From assembly GCA_024641475.1 (NCBI GenBank), contig JAHECZ010000019.1, positions 1 through 54,105 on the forward strand: DNA of 54,105 bases, in the 5' to 3' direction. This DNA comes from Gammaproteobacteria bacterium (lineage in GTDB: Bacteria > Pseudomonadota > Gammaproteobacteria > UBA6429 > Thiohalophilaceae). The position numbers and the translations under genes were made by a program. How positions within the stretch are numbered: position 1 is the first letter of the stretch; the number at the start of each line of letters is the position of its first letter. The notes beneath the pieces were generated by a model that saw nothing but the letters and a program-made list of their open reading frames with translations, was not told where the DNA came from and ran no database searches. Below are positions 33,637-45,036 of the stretch, piece after piece.

Positions 33637-34086
33637 TTACGCGGCGACGACGTTAACCTTGATCTTTTGTGTCACGTCGGTATGCAGACGAATCGTCACT
33701 TCAAACTCGCCCAAGACATGCACGGGGCCTTGCGGCATCATAACTTCGCGCTTGGCGACATTGATACCCGCAGCCGTCAAGGCTTCGGCCACATCAGAAT
33801 TGGTGACTGAACCAAACAAGCGGCCTTCTTCGCCGGCATTGTGTGCGATGGAGACGCCGCCCAGTGCGGCCAGTTTCTCGGCTCGAGACTGCGCCTGCGT
33901 GATGCTATCCGCTGCATGCTGCTCCAGTTCTGCACGACGGGCTTCAAACTTCGCCAGATTTTCGGCAGTGGCTGAAACCGCTTTCTTTTGCGGAATCAGA
34001 AAATTACGACCGTAACCGGCTTTAACCTTAACTTTGTCACCCAGGTTACCCAGGTTGGTGACTTTTTCTAACAAAATGACTTCCAT
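33637..34086 (-). CDS. rplI: 50S ribosomal protein L9
   Basis: 149 residues, the standard length. N-terminal RNA-binding domain [32 protein letters not shown], long connecting helix, and C-terminal domain with [16 protein letters not shown]. It ends the rpsF operon. Confidence 0.97.
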   Translation of the reverse strand: MEVILLEKVTNLGNLGDKVKVKAGYGRNFLIPQKKAVSATAENLAKFEARRAELEQHAADSITQAQSRAEKLAALGGVSIAHNAGEEGRLFGSVTNSDVAEALTAAGINVAKREVMMPQGPVHVLGEFEVTIRLHTDVTQKIKVNVVAA

Positions 34087-34119
34087 TTGACTTACCTCTT
34101 CAATTCGTTAACGACTGGC

Positions 34120-34347
34120 TTATTTGTGCGCATCGCTATACGGCAGTAACGCCAGGAAACGCGCGCGCTTGATCGCTGTAGACAGCTGACGTTGATAACG
34201 TGCGCTGGTTCCGGTGATGCGGCTGGGAACGATCTTGCCGTTTTCCATGATGTAGTTACGCAGCAAATTGACATCTTTATAGTCAATCTCGACAACACCT
34301 TCGGCTTTGAAGCGGCAGAATTTTTTACGACGGAAAAAACGTGACAT
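34120..34347 (-). CDS. rpsR: 30S ribosomal protein S18
   Basis: 75 residues, [17 protein letters not shown], with the C-terminal [23 protein letters not shown] segment. It begins 20 bp after rpsF, so no priB gene fits between them, unlike in E. coli. Confidence 0.97.
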   Translation of the reverse strand: MSRFFRRKKFCRFKAEGVVEIDYKDVNLLRNYIMENGKIVPSRITGTSARYQRQLSTAIKRARFLALLPYSDAHK

Positions 34348-34367
34348 AGTAGGTTACTCCTTGAGAA

Positions 34368-34739
34368 TTAGGCGGCGTCGTCGTCAAAATCACGTGAGAA
34401 ATCTTCGTGTTGACGTTCATCATCTTTCTTCATCAACGGTGACGGTTCGGTATCGGCACTATCACGCTTGATAATCATATGACGCAGAACCGCGTCATTG
34501 AAGCGGAAAGCACTAACCAGTTCGTCGAGTGTGGTTTGATCACATTCGATATTCATCAGCACGTAGTGAGCCTTGTGAGCTTTTTCGATAATGAATGCCA
34601 GCTGGCGACGGCCCCAATCTTCGAGGCGATGGATCTTGCCACCTTTGCCTTCAATCGAGGCTTTATAGCGTTCGATCATACCGGGGACTTGTTCACTCTG
34701 ATCCGGGTGAACGAGAAACACAATTTCATAGTGACGCAT
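34368..34739 (-). CDS. rpsF: 30S ribosomal protein S6
   Basis: 123 residues. [25 protein letters not shown] and the YVLMNIECD strand identify S6. The tail is acidic ([24 protein letters not shown]), as in gammaproteobacterial S6 proteins that are modified by RimK. No rimK is seen in the window. Confidence 0.97.
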   Translation of the reverse strand: MRHYEIVFLVHPDQSEQVPGMIERYKASIEGKGGKIHRLEDWGRRQLAFIIEKAHKAHYVLMNIECDQTTLDELVSAFRFNDAVLRHMIIKRDSADTEPSPLMKKDDERQHEDFSRDFDDDAA

Positions 34740-34760
34740 GGCGTCTCCTTATGGGTTATA

Positions 34761-34784
34761 GCCTCCTGAACAAAGCAGTGAGGC
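34761..34784 (-). promoter_or_regulatory. leader hairpin of rpsF
   Basis: gcctcctg (34761-34768) pairs with cag-gaggc (34776-34784) with one bulged base and a 7-nt loop, ending about 20 nt before the rpsF start codon, next to its ribosome site. It could take part in autoregulation by the S6:S18 complex, but the conserved features of that leader were not confirmed. Confidence 0.4.
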
Positions 34785-34797
34785 AAGGATTTTAAAA

Positions 34798-34822
34798 TCA
34801 ACAGCTTCGGGGTGAGCCGAAG
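34798..34822 (-). terminator. possible weak terminator of rlmB
   Basis: cttcgg (34805-34810) and ccgaag (34817-34822) form a 6-bp stem with a 6-nt loop; the minus strand continues CTGTTGATTTT, a poor T tract. Partial termination between rlmB and rpsF is plausible. Confidence 0.35.
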
Positions 34823-34832
34823 GGGCGCTATT

Positions 34833-35603
34833 CTACTTGCGGGACGCTATTTGAGCAACGGTTCGTTGGCGTAACGCTTCATACAGGGCAATCCCGGTTG
34901 AAACGCTCACATTCAGGCTGGAAACGGCACCTTCCATGGGGAGTTGGCCCAGGTAATCCATCAATTCGCGGGTCAGCTGGCGCAGACCGCTACCCTCTGC
35001 CCCCATCACAATAACCAAGGGACCTTGCAAATCAAGCTGATAGAGTGACTGGTTGGCGCCGGCATCCAGCCCGACACACCAGATGTTACGCTCCTTCAAG
35101 GCCCGCAGCGTGCGGGCCAGGTTCGTGACCTGAATAAACGGGATGATCTCAGCCGCACCGCAAGCCACTTTGCGTACCGTGGCAGTCAGGCCACAGGCGC
35201 GATCCTTGGGGACGATTACGCCGTGGACCCCGGCGGCATCCGCGGTCCGCAGGCAGGCGCCCAGATTGTGTGGATCGGTGACGCCATCCAAAGCTAATAG
35301 AAATGGGGGAACCTGCAAGCGATCGAGTAAATCTTCCAGCGCATTCTCGCCTTCGATCTCGCGCGGCACGACCTGTGCCACCACGCCCTGATGGGTAACA
35401 TCACCGGCCTGTTTGTGGAGTTCTTCCTTGCTGACTTTCTGGACCTGAATTCCGGCTGCCTGGGCCGCTGCCAGCAGTGTTTGCATGCGCACATCAAGAC
35501 GTGCTGCATCGATCACAATGTTGCGAATGCGTTCGGGATTGTGCGTCAACACCATCTGCACGGTATGGATGCCATAAATCACCGCGAGTTGTTCGGATTT
35601 CAT
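34833..35603 (-). CDS. rlmB: 23S rRNA (guanosine2251-2'-O)-methyltransferase RlmB
   Basis: 256 residues. The SPOUT (TrmH-type) motifs are present: NLGACLRTADAAGVHGVIVPKDRA, VIVMGAEGSGLRQLTRE and SLNVSVSTGIALYEALRQR. The N-terminal substrate-binding domain begins YGIHTVQMVL. It overlaps rnr by 4 nt, the rnr-rlmB order of E. coli. Confidence 0.96.
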   Translation of the reverse strand: MKSEQLAVIYGIHTVQMVLTHNPERIRNIVIDAARLDVRMQTLLAAAQAAGIQVQKVSKEELHKQAGDVTHQGVVAQVVPREIEGENALEDLLDRLQVPPFLLALDGVTDPHNLGACLRTADAAGVHGVIVPKDRACGLTATVRKVACGAAEIIPFIQVTNLARTLRALKERNIWCVGLDAGANQSLYQLDLQGPLVIVMGAEGSGLRQLTRELMDYLGQLPMEGAVSSLNVSVSTGIALYEALRQRTVAQIASRK

Positions 35604-37999
35604 CGAGGCTTACGGCGTTTGGCCTTGGGCTGCTTCGCTTTCTCTGCTGGTTTTTTTGCTTTGCCAGTCGCGGGTTTTGCTTTGCCGGAATTTCCCGATT
35701 TTTTATTTTTATTACTGCCGTTACGTTTGGTCCTGGCTTTGCCACCACGTTTGGCTTTCGTCTCAACGGGTTTGCCGCGCGCCGAGGCGGCCTTGGCTGC
35801 ACCGGGTTCAGCACGGGATATATTGGGTTGTTCTGCCGTCAGTTCAAAATCAATCTTGCGATCATCCAGATTCACACGGCTCACCGCAACACGAATCGGA
35901 TCACCCAAACGGAAACTCCGGTTGGTGCGTTCGCCAATCAGACGATGATGCACCGAATCAAAATGATAATAGTCACTGGGCAAGCCGGTGATGTGCACCA
36001 ATCCTTCGACATAAATTTCGGATAACGCGACAAACAAACCGAAACTGGTTACCGAACTGATCGTGCCATCGTAATGCTCACCGAGTTTGTCCTGCATGTA
36101 TTCGCACTTGAGCCAGTCGACTACATTACGGGTGGCTTCGTCAGCGCGGCGTTCAGTCATTGAGCAATGATCACCAAAATTTTGCATGTCGCTGTGACTG
36201 TAGGCAAACGCCGCGGTTGACTTATGGCGCAGCAAATGGCGAATGGCGCGATGCACTAATAAATCCGGATAGCGCCGGATTGGCGAGGTGAAATGCGTAT
36301 ACGCATCGTAGGCCAGACCAAAATGGCCGCCATTCTCCGGACTGTACACCGCCTGTCGCAGACTGCGTAACATCACGGTTTCGATTAAATGGCTGTCCGG
36401 ACGATTGCGTACTTTATTCAGTAATTCACTGAAGTGTCGCGGCTGAGGTTCTTCGCCACCACCCAGTGACAATCCAAAACTGCCAAGAAATTCACGCAAA
36501 TCGGTCAGCTTCTCGGCACTGGGGGTATCGTGCACACGATACAGAATCGGTATTTCATGACTGGCCAGATAATCCGCCGAAGCGACATTGGCCAATAACA
36601 TGCATTCCTCGATTAAACGATGTGCATCATTGCGTTGTTGCGGCACGATGCGTTCAATCTTGCGATCCGGGCCAAACATAATACGTGTTTCCGTGCTGCC
36701 GAAATCGATCGCGCCGCGCTGATTGCGCGCCTGTTGCAACACTTTGAATAAATCGTAGAGGGTTTCCAGCGGGGGTAATAATGCGGCATATTGCTGCCGC
36801 AATTGCGGATCTTTATCCACCAATATCGCTGCGACTTTTGTATAGGTGAAACGCGCGTGTGAATACATCACCGCTTCGGTGAAGCGGCTGCTTTTCACCG
36901 CCCCTTGCGCATTGATGTCCATAATACACACCATACACAAGCGATCGGTTTGTGGATTGAGGGAACACAGACCGTTCGACAAAATCTCCGGCAACATCGG
37001 GATGACCCGCTCGGGGAAATACACCGAGTTGCCGCGTTTGTGTGCTTCGACATCCAGGGCGGTGCCGACTTTCACATAATGCGACACGTCGGCGATGGCG
37101 ACATACAAACGCCAACCCTTGCCATTCTTCTCACAATACACGGCGTCATCGAAATCACGGGCATCTTCACCATCAATCGTCACCAAAGGTAAATGGCGCA
37201 GATCTTCACGACCTTGCTTGTCGGTGTCACGCACTTCCGGTGTGTAGCCGCGAATTTCCTGTTCAACATCCGCTGGCCAGGTATTGGGTAAGCCATAACT
37301 GCGGATCGCGATATCGATCTCCATCCCCGGCGCCATGTGTTCGCCGAGAATCTCGACGACTTTGCCGATGGCCTGGCGATGCTTGGTGGGATATTCGGTG
37401 ATGTTGACCGTGACGATCTGACCGTGCTTGGCACTGTGAAATTCTTCGTTAGGAATTAAAATATCCTGATGAATTCGTTTGTTGTCGGCAAGCACATAGC
37501 CCACGCCGCTTTCGATAAACAGGCGTCCCACGATTTGACTCAAGCCACGTTCCAATACTTCGACTACCGCGGCTTCACGACGGCCACGGCGATCCACGCC
37601 AACTTCGCGTACCGCAACACGATCGCCATGCATGATGGCGCGCATTTCATGGGCGGGCAGTAACAAATCGTCACCACCTTGTTCGGGAATCACAAAACCG
37701 AATCCCTGGGAGTGGCCCTGCACACGACCGGTGATCAATTCCACCTTGGCGGCCAGGCAATATTCATTGCGACGATTGAATAACAATTGGCCGTCACGCT
37801 CCATGGCACGTAACCGCCGCTGCAATGCCTCGATCTGCTCCTCGCCGTCTAACTTGAGGGCTTCACGGATTTGTTCGCGCCGCAGTGGCTGACCGGCCTC
37901 TTCCAGTAACGCCATGATGAACTCACGGCTGGGGATGGGTTGGGCGTATTTTTGTGCTTCGCGCTCGGCGAACGGGTCGTGCTTGCTGGATTTGGACAT
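35600..37999 (-). CDS. rnr: ribonuclease R
   Basis: 799 residues. A winged-helix N-terminus (PSREFIMALLEEAGQPLRREQI), two cold-shock domains, the RNB catalytic domain with DGEDARDFDDAVY (metal-binding aspartates), an S1 domain (GTISSVTSFGLFVALSEIYVEGLVHI) and a lysine-rich tail of ~75 residues are all visible. The enzyme degrades structured RNA 3' to 5' and processes rRNA and tmRNA-tagged messages. nsrR, which separates purA from rnr in E. coli, is absent here; a tRNA gene lies there instead. Confidence 0.97.
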   Translation of the reverse strand: MSKSSKHDPFAEREAQKYAQPIPSREFIMALLEEAGQPLRREQIREALKLDGEEQIEALQRRLRAMERDGQLLFNRRNEYCLAAKVELITGRVQGHSQGFGFVIPEQGGDDLLLPAHEMRAIMHGDRVAVREVGVDRRGRREAAVVEVLERGLSQIVGRLFIESGVGYVLADNKRIHQDILIPNEEFHSAKHGQIVTVNITEYPTKHRQAIGKVVEILGEHMAPGMEIDIAIRSYGLPNTWPADVEQEIRGYTPEVRDTDKQGREDLRHLPLVTIDGEDARDFDDAVYCEKNGKGWRLYVAIADVSHYVKVGTALDVEAHKRGNSVYFPERVIPMLPEILSNGLCSLNPQTDRLCMVCIMDINAQGAVKSSRFTEAVMYSHARFTYTKVAAILVDKDPQLRQQYAALLPPLETLYDLFKVLQQARNQRGAIDFGSTETRIMFGPDRKIERIVPQQRNDAHRLIEECMLLANVASADYLASHEIPILYRVHDTPSAEKLTDLREFLGSFGLSLGGGEEPQPRHFSELLNKVRNRPDSHLIETVMLRSLRQAVYSPENGGHFGLAYDAYTHFTSPIRRYPDLLVHRAIRHLLRHKSTAAFAYSHSDMQNFGDHCSMTERRADEATRNVVDWLKCEYMQDKLGEHYDGTISSVTSFGLFVALSEIYVEGLVHITGLPSDYYHFDSVHHRLIGERTNRSFRLGDPIRVAVSRVNLDDRKIDFELTAEQPNISRAEPGAAKAASARGKPVETKAKRGGKARTKRNGSNKNKKSGNSGKAKPATGKAKKPAEKAKQPKAKRRKPR

Positions 38000-38054
38000 G
38001 GGGCCTATTGTAGCCTTTATATATAGGCTTGTGGTACGCGTCAGGCCGGTTTGA

Positions 38055-38084
38055 TTGACAAACCGGCATAAATCCCGTTAGAGT
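38055..38084 (+). promoter_or_regulatory. promoter of tRNA-Leu
   Basis: Perfect TTGACA (38055-38060), 18-bp spacer, TAGAGT (38079-38084), then a GCGCGCC discriminator typical of stringently controlled stable-RNA promoters. An 8-bp inverted repeat, gccggttt (38045-38052) and aaaccggc (38060-38067), overlaps the -35. Confidence 0.75.
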
Positions 38085-38120
38085 GCGCGCCCTTATTGCA
38101 AGCAGAAATGCTTGCCCACC

Positions 38121-38207
38121 GCCGAGGTGGCGAAATTGGTAGACGCGCTAGTTTCAGGTACTAGAGTGCGAAAGCATGTGGAGGTTCGAGTCCTCTCCTC
38201 GGCACCA
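38121..38207 (+). tRNA. tRNA-Leu(CAG)
   Basis: 87 nt including an encoded CCA. Acceptor arms gccgagg and cctcggc pair fully. The anticodon stem ctagt/actag encloses ttcaggt, giving anticodon CAG, which reads CUG. A long variable arm and ggttcgagtcc T-arm mark a class II leucine tRNA. Confidence 0.96.
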
Positions 38208-38228
38208 AATCCCCCCATTTACTGCGTA

Positions 38229-40729
<2,501 letters not shown>

Positions 40730-40734
40730 CACGG

Positions 40735-40923
40735 TCACGACTTTAAAAAATAAATGGCGATGGCGCCAATAATCATTAGTATTAATCCCATTACACGAAT
40801 GGCACGATCATCCTTGGTGCCGAGCAATTGCACCATGCGACGATAACCCCGTGGATTCATCGCTGGCAATAAACCCTCTACAACCAGTACCAACGCAAAA
40901 GCAATCCACCAATCATTCCACAT
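40735..40923 (-). CDS. yjeT: DUF2065 small membrane protein YjeT
   Basis: 62 residues from the ATG at 40921-40923, with GAGAG upstream; a TTG four codons earlier lies against the terminator tract. Two hydrophobic helices (WIAFALVLVVEGLLPAM and VMGLILMIIGAIAIYFL) flank a basic loop containing NPRGYRRM, the DUF2065 pattern. Its function is unknown. It lies between hflC and hisZ/purA as in E. coli. Confidence 0.9.
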   Translation of the reverse strand: MWNDWWIAFALVLVVEGLLPAMNPRGYRRMVQLLGTKDDRAIRVMGLILMIIGAIAIYFLKS

Positions 40924-40933
40924 AACATCTCTC

Positions 40934-40970
40934 AAAAAAAACCGGGCTTACGTTGTTGACGCCGCCCGGT
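40934..40970 (-). terminator. rho-independent terminator after hflC
   Basis: accgggc (40941-40947) and gcccggt (40964-40970) form a 7-bp stem, closed by an inner cgt/acg pairing, and eight T follow on the minus strand. It ends only 11 nt before the yjeT start codon, so it separates hflKC from yjeT-hisZ-purA or attenuates read-through. Confidence 0.8.
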
Positions 40971-40989
40971 CTGCTGCTCACAGCAGTGG

Positions 40990-41856
40990 CTATTTCTTAC
41001 TGGAACCAAAATATTTAAAGAATTCCGAATCTGGCTCCAACACAAAGACATCGTCTTTACTGGTAAAGGTATTACGATAACCTTGCAGGCTGCGATAGAA
41101 CGCATAAAATTCCTGATCCTGGTTGTAAGCTTTGGCATAAATACGGGTCGCTTCGGCTTCACCGACACCACGCAGTCGCTCCGCTTCCATGCGTGCCTTG
41201 GCCTTAATCTCCACGGACTTACGATCTGCTTCCGCGCGAATAATCCGTGCGCGTTTCTCGCCTTCGGCACGTAAACCGCTCGCTACCGTTTCGCGTTCTG
41301 CATTCATACGCTGAAACACTGAACGCAACACGCCACCTTCCAGTTCGATTTGTTTGATACGAACATCCACCACCTGGATACCATACTTACTCACCTTGTT
41401 ATTTGTTTCTTCAGTGAGACTTTTCATGATCGTGTCGCGATCGACCGATACAACTTTTTCGATCGTACTCTTGTTAAATTCCACCTGTAATTGGCTATTG
41501 ATAATATCTGCCAGCTGTTGCGTAGCATTGCGAATATTGCCTTTATTGAACGTGATATAAAATTCCTTTAAATCACAAATTCGCCATTTCGCAAAATAGT
41601 TTACCGTGACATTTTTCTTTTCACCGGTAAGCACACGTTCAGGTGCCGAATCCAGTGTCAAAATCCGCCGTTCGAATTTTTCAACATTCTCCCAGGGTAA
41701 CTTGCCGTGCAGACCAGGCGCGATGACAACGCGATCAATCTTGCGAAATACCAACACTACCGCTTGCTCTGTTTCGCTGACTGTATAGGTACACAAATAC
41801 ACCAGTAACACTGCCAGTGCGGCACCGATTAATTGAATGAGTGACTTGCCTTCCAT
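40990..41856 (-). CDS. hflC: FtsH-modulating SPFH protein HflC
   Basis: 288 residues. One N-terminal membrane helix (LIQLIGAALAVLLVYLCTYTV) and an SPFH domain (TEQAVVLVFRKIDRVV, then DVRIKQIELE) with the coiled-coil RAEGEKRARIIRAEADRKSVEIKAKARMEAERLRG. With HflK it forms a periplasmic cage round the FtsH protease. Its start shares one base with the hflK stop (TAATG). Confidence 0.96.
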   Translation of the reverse strand: MEGKSLIQLIGAALAVLLVYLCTYTVSETEQAVVLVFRKIDRVVIAPGLHGKLPWENVEKFERRILTLDSAPERVLTGEKKNVTVNYFAKWRICDLKEFYITFNKGNIRNATQQLADIINSQLQVEFNKSTIEKVVSVDRDTIMKSLTEETNNKVSKYGIQVVDVRIKQIELEGGVLRSVFQRMNAERETVASGLRAEGEKRARIIRAEADRKSVEIKAKARMEAERLRGVGEAEATRIYAKAYNQDQEFYAFYRSLQGYRNTFTSKDDVFVLEPDSEFFKYFGSSKK

Positions 41857-43184
41857 TAGCGTACCCTCCCGTCACTGCTGCGCGTGCGTGAATCTGGTAC
41901 AGATGGCGGTGGTAACGACGCCGGTTCTGGTATTGTTTTCAACTCGTTACTCGCTGCCGCAGAACCGGCCGCATTGGCGTTATCTCTGTTTATAAAGCGA
42001 TCAATAGGCAAATACATGACATTGTTACCCTTATTTACCTTCACAACGACCTTGGTGGAATTTTTCAGCAATTGTTCAATGGTATCCAGGTACATACGTT
42101 TACGTGTCACTTCAGGCGCCTTGCGATACTCGGTTAAATTTTGCAAAAAGCGTTGCGCTTCACCATCGGCCTTGCGAATAACTTGTTCCCGATAAGCACT
42201 GGCTTCCTGAATCAGACGTTCCGCATCACCTTCCGCCTTGGGAAGTAAATCACGTGTATACGCTTCAGCTTTCTTGTGCAGCGTCTCTTGATCTTCCTTG
42301 GCGCTCACCGCATCCTGGAAAGCTTTCTGCACATCATCAGGTGGCTGGACGTTTTCCAGATTGACTTTGGTTACCAAATAGCCGGTGCGATATTTATCGA
42401 CGGTTTTTTGAATTTGCTCTTTAATCGCATTGACCAGCTTATCGCGACCTTCGCCTTCGCTGATGATTTCATCCATGGTGGCGCCACCAACGATCTCACG
42501 CAAGGCGCTCTCGGTACTCTCTTGTAAGGATGTTTTTGGATCGTAGACAGCAAACGCGTGATCAGTGATGTAGTTACGCATCGGCCCTTCCTTCTGGGCA
42601 CCTGACTTTGCCGCATCAGCGGCAACGACTTGCGCAGCAGGACATGCGCGCTGCGTACCCTGCTCAAGGTAATGCACGTCAAATTTATAATTGTCATTGA
42701 TCTTATATTGCACTACCAGGGAGATCCGGATCAGGTTGAGATCTTTAGTAAGCAATTGTGCCTGCATGGGAATTCGTTGCACCTGACTGACATCAATTTT
42801 ATCAACATGATCAATCGGGCGAGGAAACTGGAAATTCAGCCCAGGTTCCAACATACCAATATATTTCCCAAAACGGGTAACAACGCCACGTTGGGCTTGA
42901 TCGATAAAATAAATGGAATCAACCATCAGCCACAATGCCAACACTGCCAATATGATTGGCACAGCGGATTTGATCAAATCATCGCCACTGCCACCTGTTT
43001 GACGTGGTGAGCCACCATTGCCGCGGTTACCGCGGCCACCACCGAATAAGCCGCGAAGCTTTTTACTGAGATTTTTAAATACCTCATCAAGGTCGGGGGG
43101 CCCACCTTGTGGTTTAGGTCGGTTGCTCCACGGATCGCGGTTCTTGTCTTTGTCCTCGGAGCCGCCAGGTTCATTCCATGCCAT
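41856..43184 (-). CDS. hflK: FtsH-modulating SPFH protein HflK
   Basis: 442 residues. A cytoplasmic glycine-rich N-terminus (FGGGRGNRGNGG), one helix (VPIILAVLALWLMVDSIYFI), the SPFH domain (QRGVVTRFGKYIGMLEPGLNFQFP) and a helical tail (AYREQVIRKADGEAQRFLQ). An insert in the SPFH domain (about 184-205, with C184) is not usual in E. coli HflK. GGGAG precedes the ATG. Confidence 0.95.
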   Translation of the reverse strand: MAWNEPGGSEDKDKNRDPWSNRPKPQGGPPDLDEVFKNLSKKLRGLFGGGRGNRGNGGSPRQTGGSGDDLIKSAVPIILAVLALWLMVDSIYFIDQAQRGVVTRFGKYIGMLEPGLNFQFPRPIDHVDKIDVSQVQRIPMQAQLLTKDLNLIRISLVVQYKINDNYKFDVHYLEQGTQRACPAAQVVAADAAKSGAQKEGPMRNYITDHAFAVYDPKTSLQESTESALREIVGGATMDEIISEGEGRDKLVNAIKEQIQKTVDKYRTGYLVTKVNLENVQPPDDVQKAFQDAVSAKEDQETLHKKAEAYTRDLLPKAEGDAERLIQEASAYREQVIRKADGEAQRFLQNLTEYRKAPEVTRKRMYLDTIEQLLKNSTKVVVKVNKGNNVMYLPIDRFINRDNANAAGSAAASNELKTIPEPASLPPPSVPDSRTRSSDGRVR

Positions 43185-43242
43185 GTTGTCACTCCCGCTT
43201 ATGTTATTGGGTGGTTAGCTCAGGCGTGATGCCGGCCACCTA

Positions 43243-43271
43243 TTATAAAGGCCAGGCTAGAAAAGTCGAAC
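43243..43271 (-). promoter_or_regulatory. candidate promoter of hflKC
   Basis: A perfect TATAAT (43243-43248, minus strand) lies 59 bp before the hflK start in the 140-bp gap after hflX. The hexamer at the -35 position (43266-43271, 17-bp spacer) matches poorly. Confidence 0.35.
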
Positions 43272-43324
43272 TGGCGATACACTGGTCAAGTTGTATATAT
43301 TAGCTTGCAGACTGCCAGTATGTG

Positions 43325-44632
43325 CTAGATGGATACCTGTTGGGCGGGACTCTGCGGCTGGCAGAAGCTATCGATAGCAAAATGCTTGCACAATGACTGC
43401 CAGGTATTCGCCGGTAATCGCACCGTCAGCTCCCAGCCACCCTCAATATCAGGCTGTTCCTGTGCAACAACACCCAGGGCATGCAGTTTTGCATGCAGAC
43501 GACCTTGTGCCGGTGGCAATACTAAATGTTCTTCAACCATATCGGTATGCAATGCTTCTGCAATGGCCTGCAACAGCAGTGGCAAGCCGGCGCCGGTACG
43601 CGCACTCACCCACACTCGCCGCGGCACACCTTGGTCATCACGCTCAATACGGGGGTTGACGTCATCGAGCTGGTCAATTTTATTAAACACTTCCAACTGG
43701 GGGATATCGGTCGCATCGATTTCTTCCAGTACGGCATTTACCTGCGTCATATTTTCATCACGGATGTGGCTGGCCGCATCGACCACGTGCAGCAGCAAAT
43801 CAGCATCCTGGGTTTCCTGTAAGGTGGAACGAAAAGCCGCCACCAGTTGATGGGGTAAATCTCGAATAAAACCGACGGTATCCGCCAGAATGACCGGTTG
43901 ACCGGTGGCAACCTCGACACGCCGCATGGTGGGATCGAGCGTCGCAAATAATTGATCCGCGGCGTAAACATCCGCCGTGGTCAAGGCATTAAACAGCGTG
44001 GATTTGCCAGCATTGGTATATCCCACGATCGAAACCGTCGGCAGCTCTGCACGTTTGCGTTTACGCCGGCCTTGTTCGCGTTGGGATTGGACGCGTTCGA
44101 GTTTGCGCTTGAGTTGTTTGATGCGTTCGCCAAGTAAGCGCCGATCCGTTTCTAATTGGGTTTCACCCGGTCCACGTAAGCCGATGCCGCCTTTTTGTCG
44201 TTCCAAGTGTGTCCAGCCCCGTACCAGTCGTGTCGCCAAATGACGTAATTGCGCCAGTTCAACCTGCAATTTACCGTCATGGGTACGAGCGCGTTGCGCA
44301 AAAATATCCAGAATCAGCCCGGTACGATCCAGCACACGACATTTGAGTTCACGTTCAAGATTGCGTTCTTGCGCCGGAGTGAGTGTGTTATTGAAAAGCA
44401 CCACTTCGGCCTGCAATGCCGCAACAGCCGCTTGCACTTCCTCTAACTTACCACTACCAATAAAGTGCGCTGAATCAGGCGTACGCCGTGTGGTAGTGAT
44501 AACTTGCAAGGGTTGCACGCCTGCCGATACGGCCAAGGCATGAAATTCCTGCAAGGAATCCTGATCAAATTCGGTATGATGATCGATATGAACGAGAATG
44601 GCACGTTCACCGCCGACAGGACGTTCAAACAA
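43325..44632 (-). CDS. hflX: ribosome-associated GTPase HflX
   Basis: 435 residues. An N-terminal HflX domain (LQVITTTRRTPDSAHFIGSGKLEE) and the linker GPGETQLETDRR precede the G domain with G1 GYTNAGKST, LADTVGFIRDLPHQLV and NKID. It splits stalled ribosomes under stress. It follows hfq after 38 bp. Confidence 0.96.
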   Translation of the reverse strand: MFERPVGGERAILVHIDHHTEFDQDSLQEFHALAVSAGVQPLQVITTTRRTPDSAHFIGSGKLEEVQAAVAALQAEVVLFNNTLTPAQERNLERELKCRVLDRTGLILDIFAQRARTHDGKLQVELAQLRHLATRLVRGWTHLERQKGGIGLRGPGETQLETDRRLLGERIKQLKRKLERVQSQREQGRRKRKRAELPTVSIVGYTNAGKSTLFNALTTADVYAADQLFATLDPTMRRVEVATGQPVILADTVGFIRDLPHQLVAAFRSTLQETQDADLLLHVVDAASHIRDENMTQVNAVLEEIDATDIPQLEVFNKIDQLDDVNPRIERDDQGVPRRVWVSARTGAGLPLLLQAIAEALHTDMVEEHLVLPPAQGRLHAKLHALGVVAQEQPDIEGGWELTVRLPANTWQSLCKHFAIDSFCQPQSPAQQVSI

Positions 44633-44670
44633 TCTTACGGCTCCTGCCGACGATGACGCCGGACAACCTT

Positions 44671-44919
44671 TTATTCATCAGCAAGCGGAGGCATATCATC
44701 AGACATGGGTAATTTTACATTGCGCGCCGGTACCACGGTAGAAATAGCGTGCTTATATACCATTTGGCTGACACTGTTACGCAGCAATACGACAAATTGA
44801 TCAAACGATTCAATCTGACCTTGCAGCTTAATGCCATTTACGAGATAAATTGATACGGGAATCCGTTCCTTGCGCAGTGCATTCAGATAAGGATCTTGTA
44901 ACGCTTGCCCTTTACTCAT
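44671..44919 (-). CDS. hfq: RNA chaperone Hfq
   Basis: 82 residues. Sm1 ([40 protein letters not shown]) and Sm2 ([10 protein letters not shown]) motifs are complete, with the distal and lateral RNA-binding residues preserved. The disordered tail is short ([16 protein letters not shown]). It acts as a hexamer pairing small RNAs with messages. Confidence 0.98.
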   Translation of the reverse strand: MSKGQALQDPYLNALRKERIPVSIYLVNGIKLQGQIESFDQFVVLLRNSVSQMVYKHAISTVVPARNVKLPMSDDMPPLADE

Positions 44920-44959
44920 CGTTATTCTCCATTTTGTATTGTAATTTTGTTACCACTTT

Positions 44960-44978
44960 TAAAATGCCTTGACGGCAT
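44960..44978 (-). terminator. possible weak terminator between miaA and hfq
   Basis: atgcc (44964-44968) and ggcat (44974-44978) form a short stem; the minus strand continues TTTTAAAAG. It lies in the 117-bp gap before hfq and may attenuate read-through; hfq could have its own promoter here. Confidence 0.3.
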
Positions 44979-45036
44979 GTGCCGAAAAAATACGGCCAAA
45001 TTTGCAATAAGAGACAGTCTAGCACAGCCATTCCTG

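Noticed and set aside
35391-36025. Two overlapping plus-strand frames of ~185 codons over the end of rlmB and rnr
   Set aside because: Complement of the lysine-rich RNase R tail produces Phe/Leu-rich nonsense; not a membrane protein gene.
38045-38067. 8-bp inverted repeat before tRNA-Leu as a terminator
   Set aside because: No T tract follows on either strand and it overlaps the -35; more likely incidental or promoter-linked.
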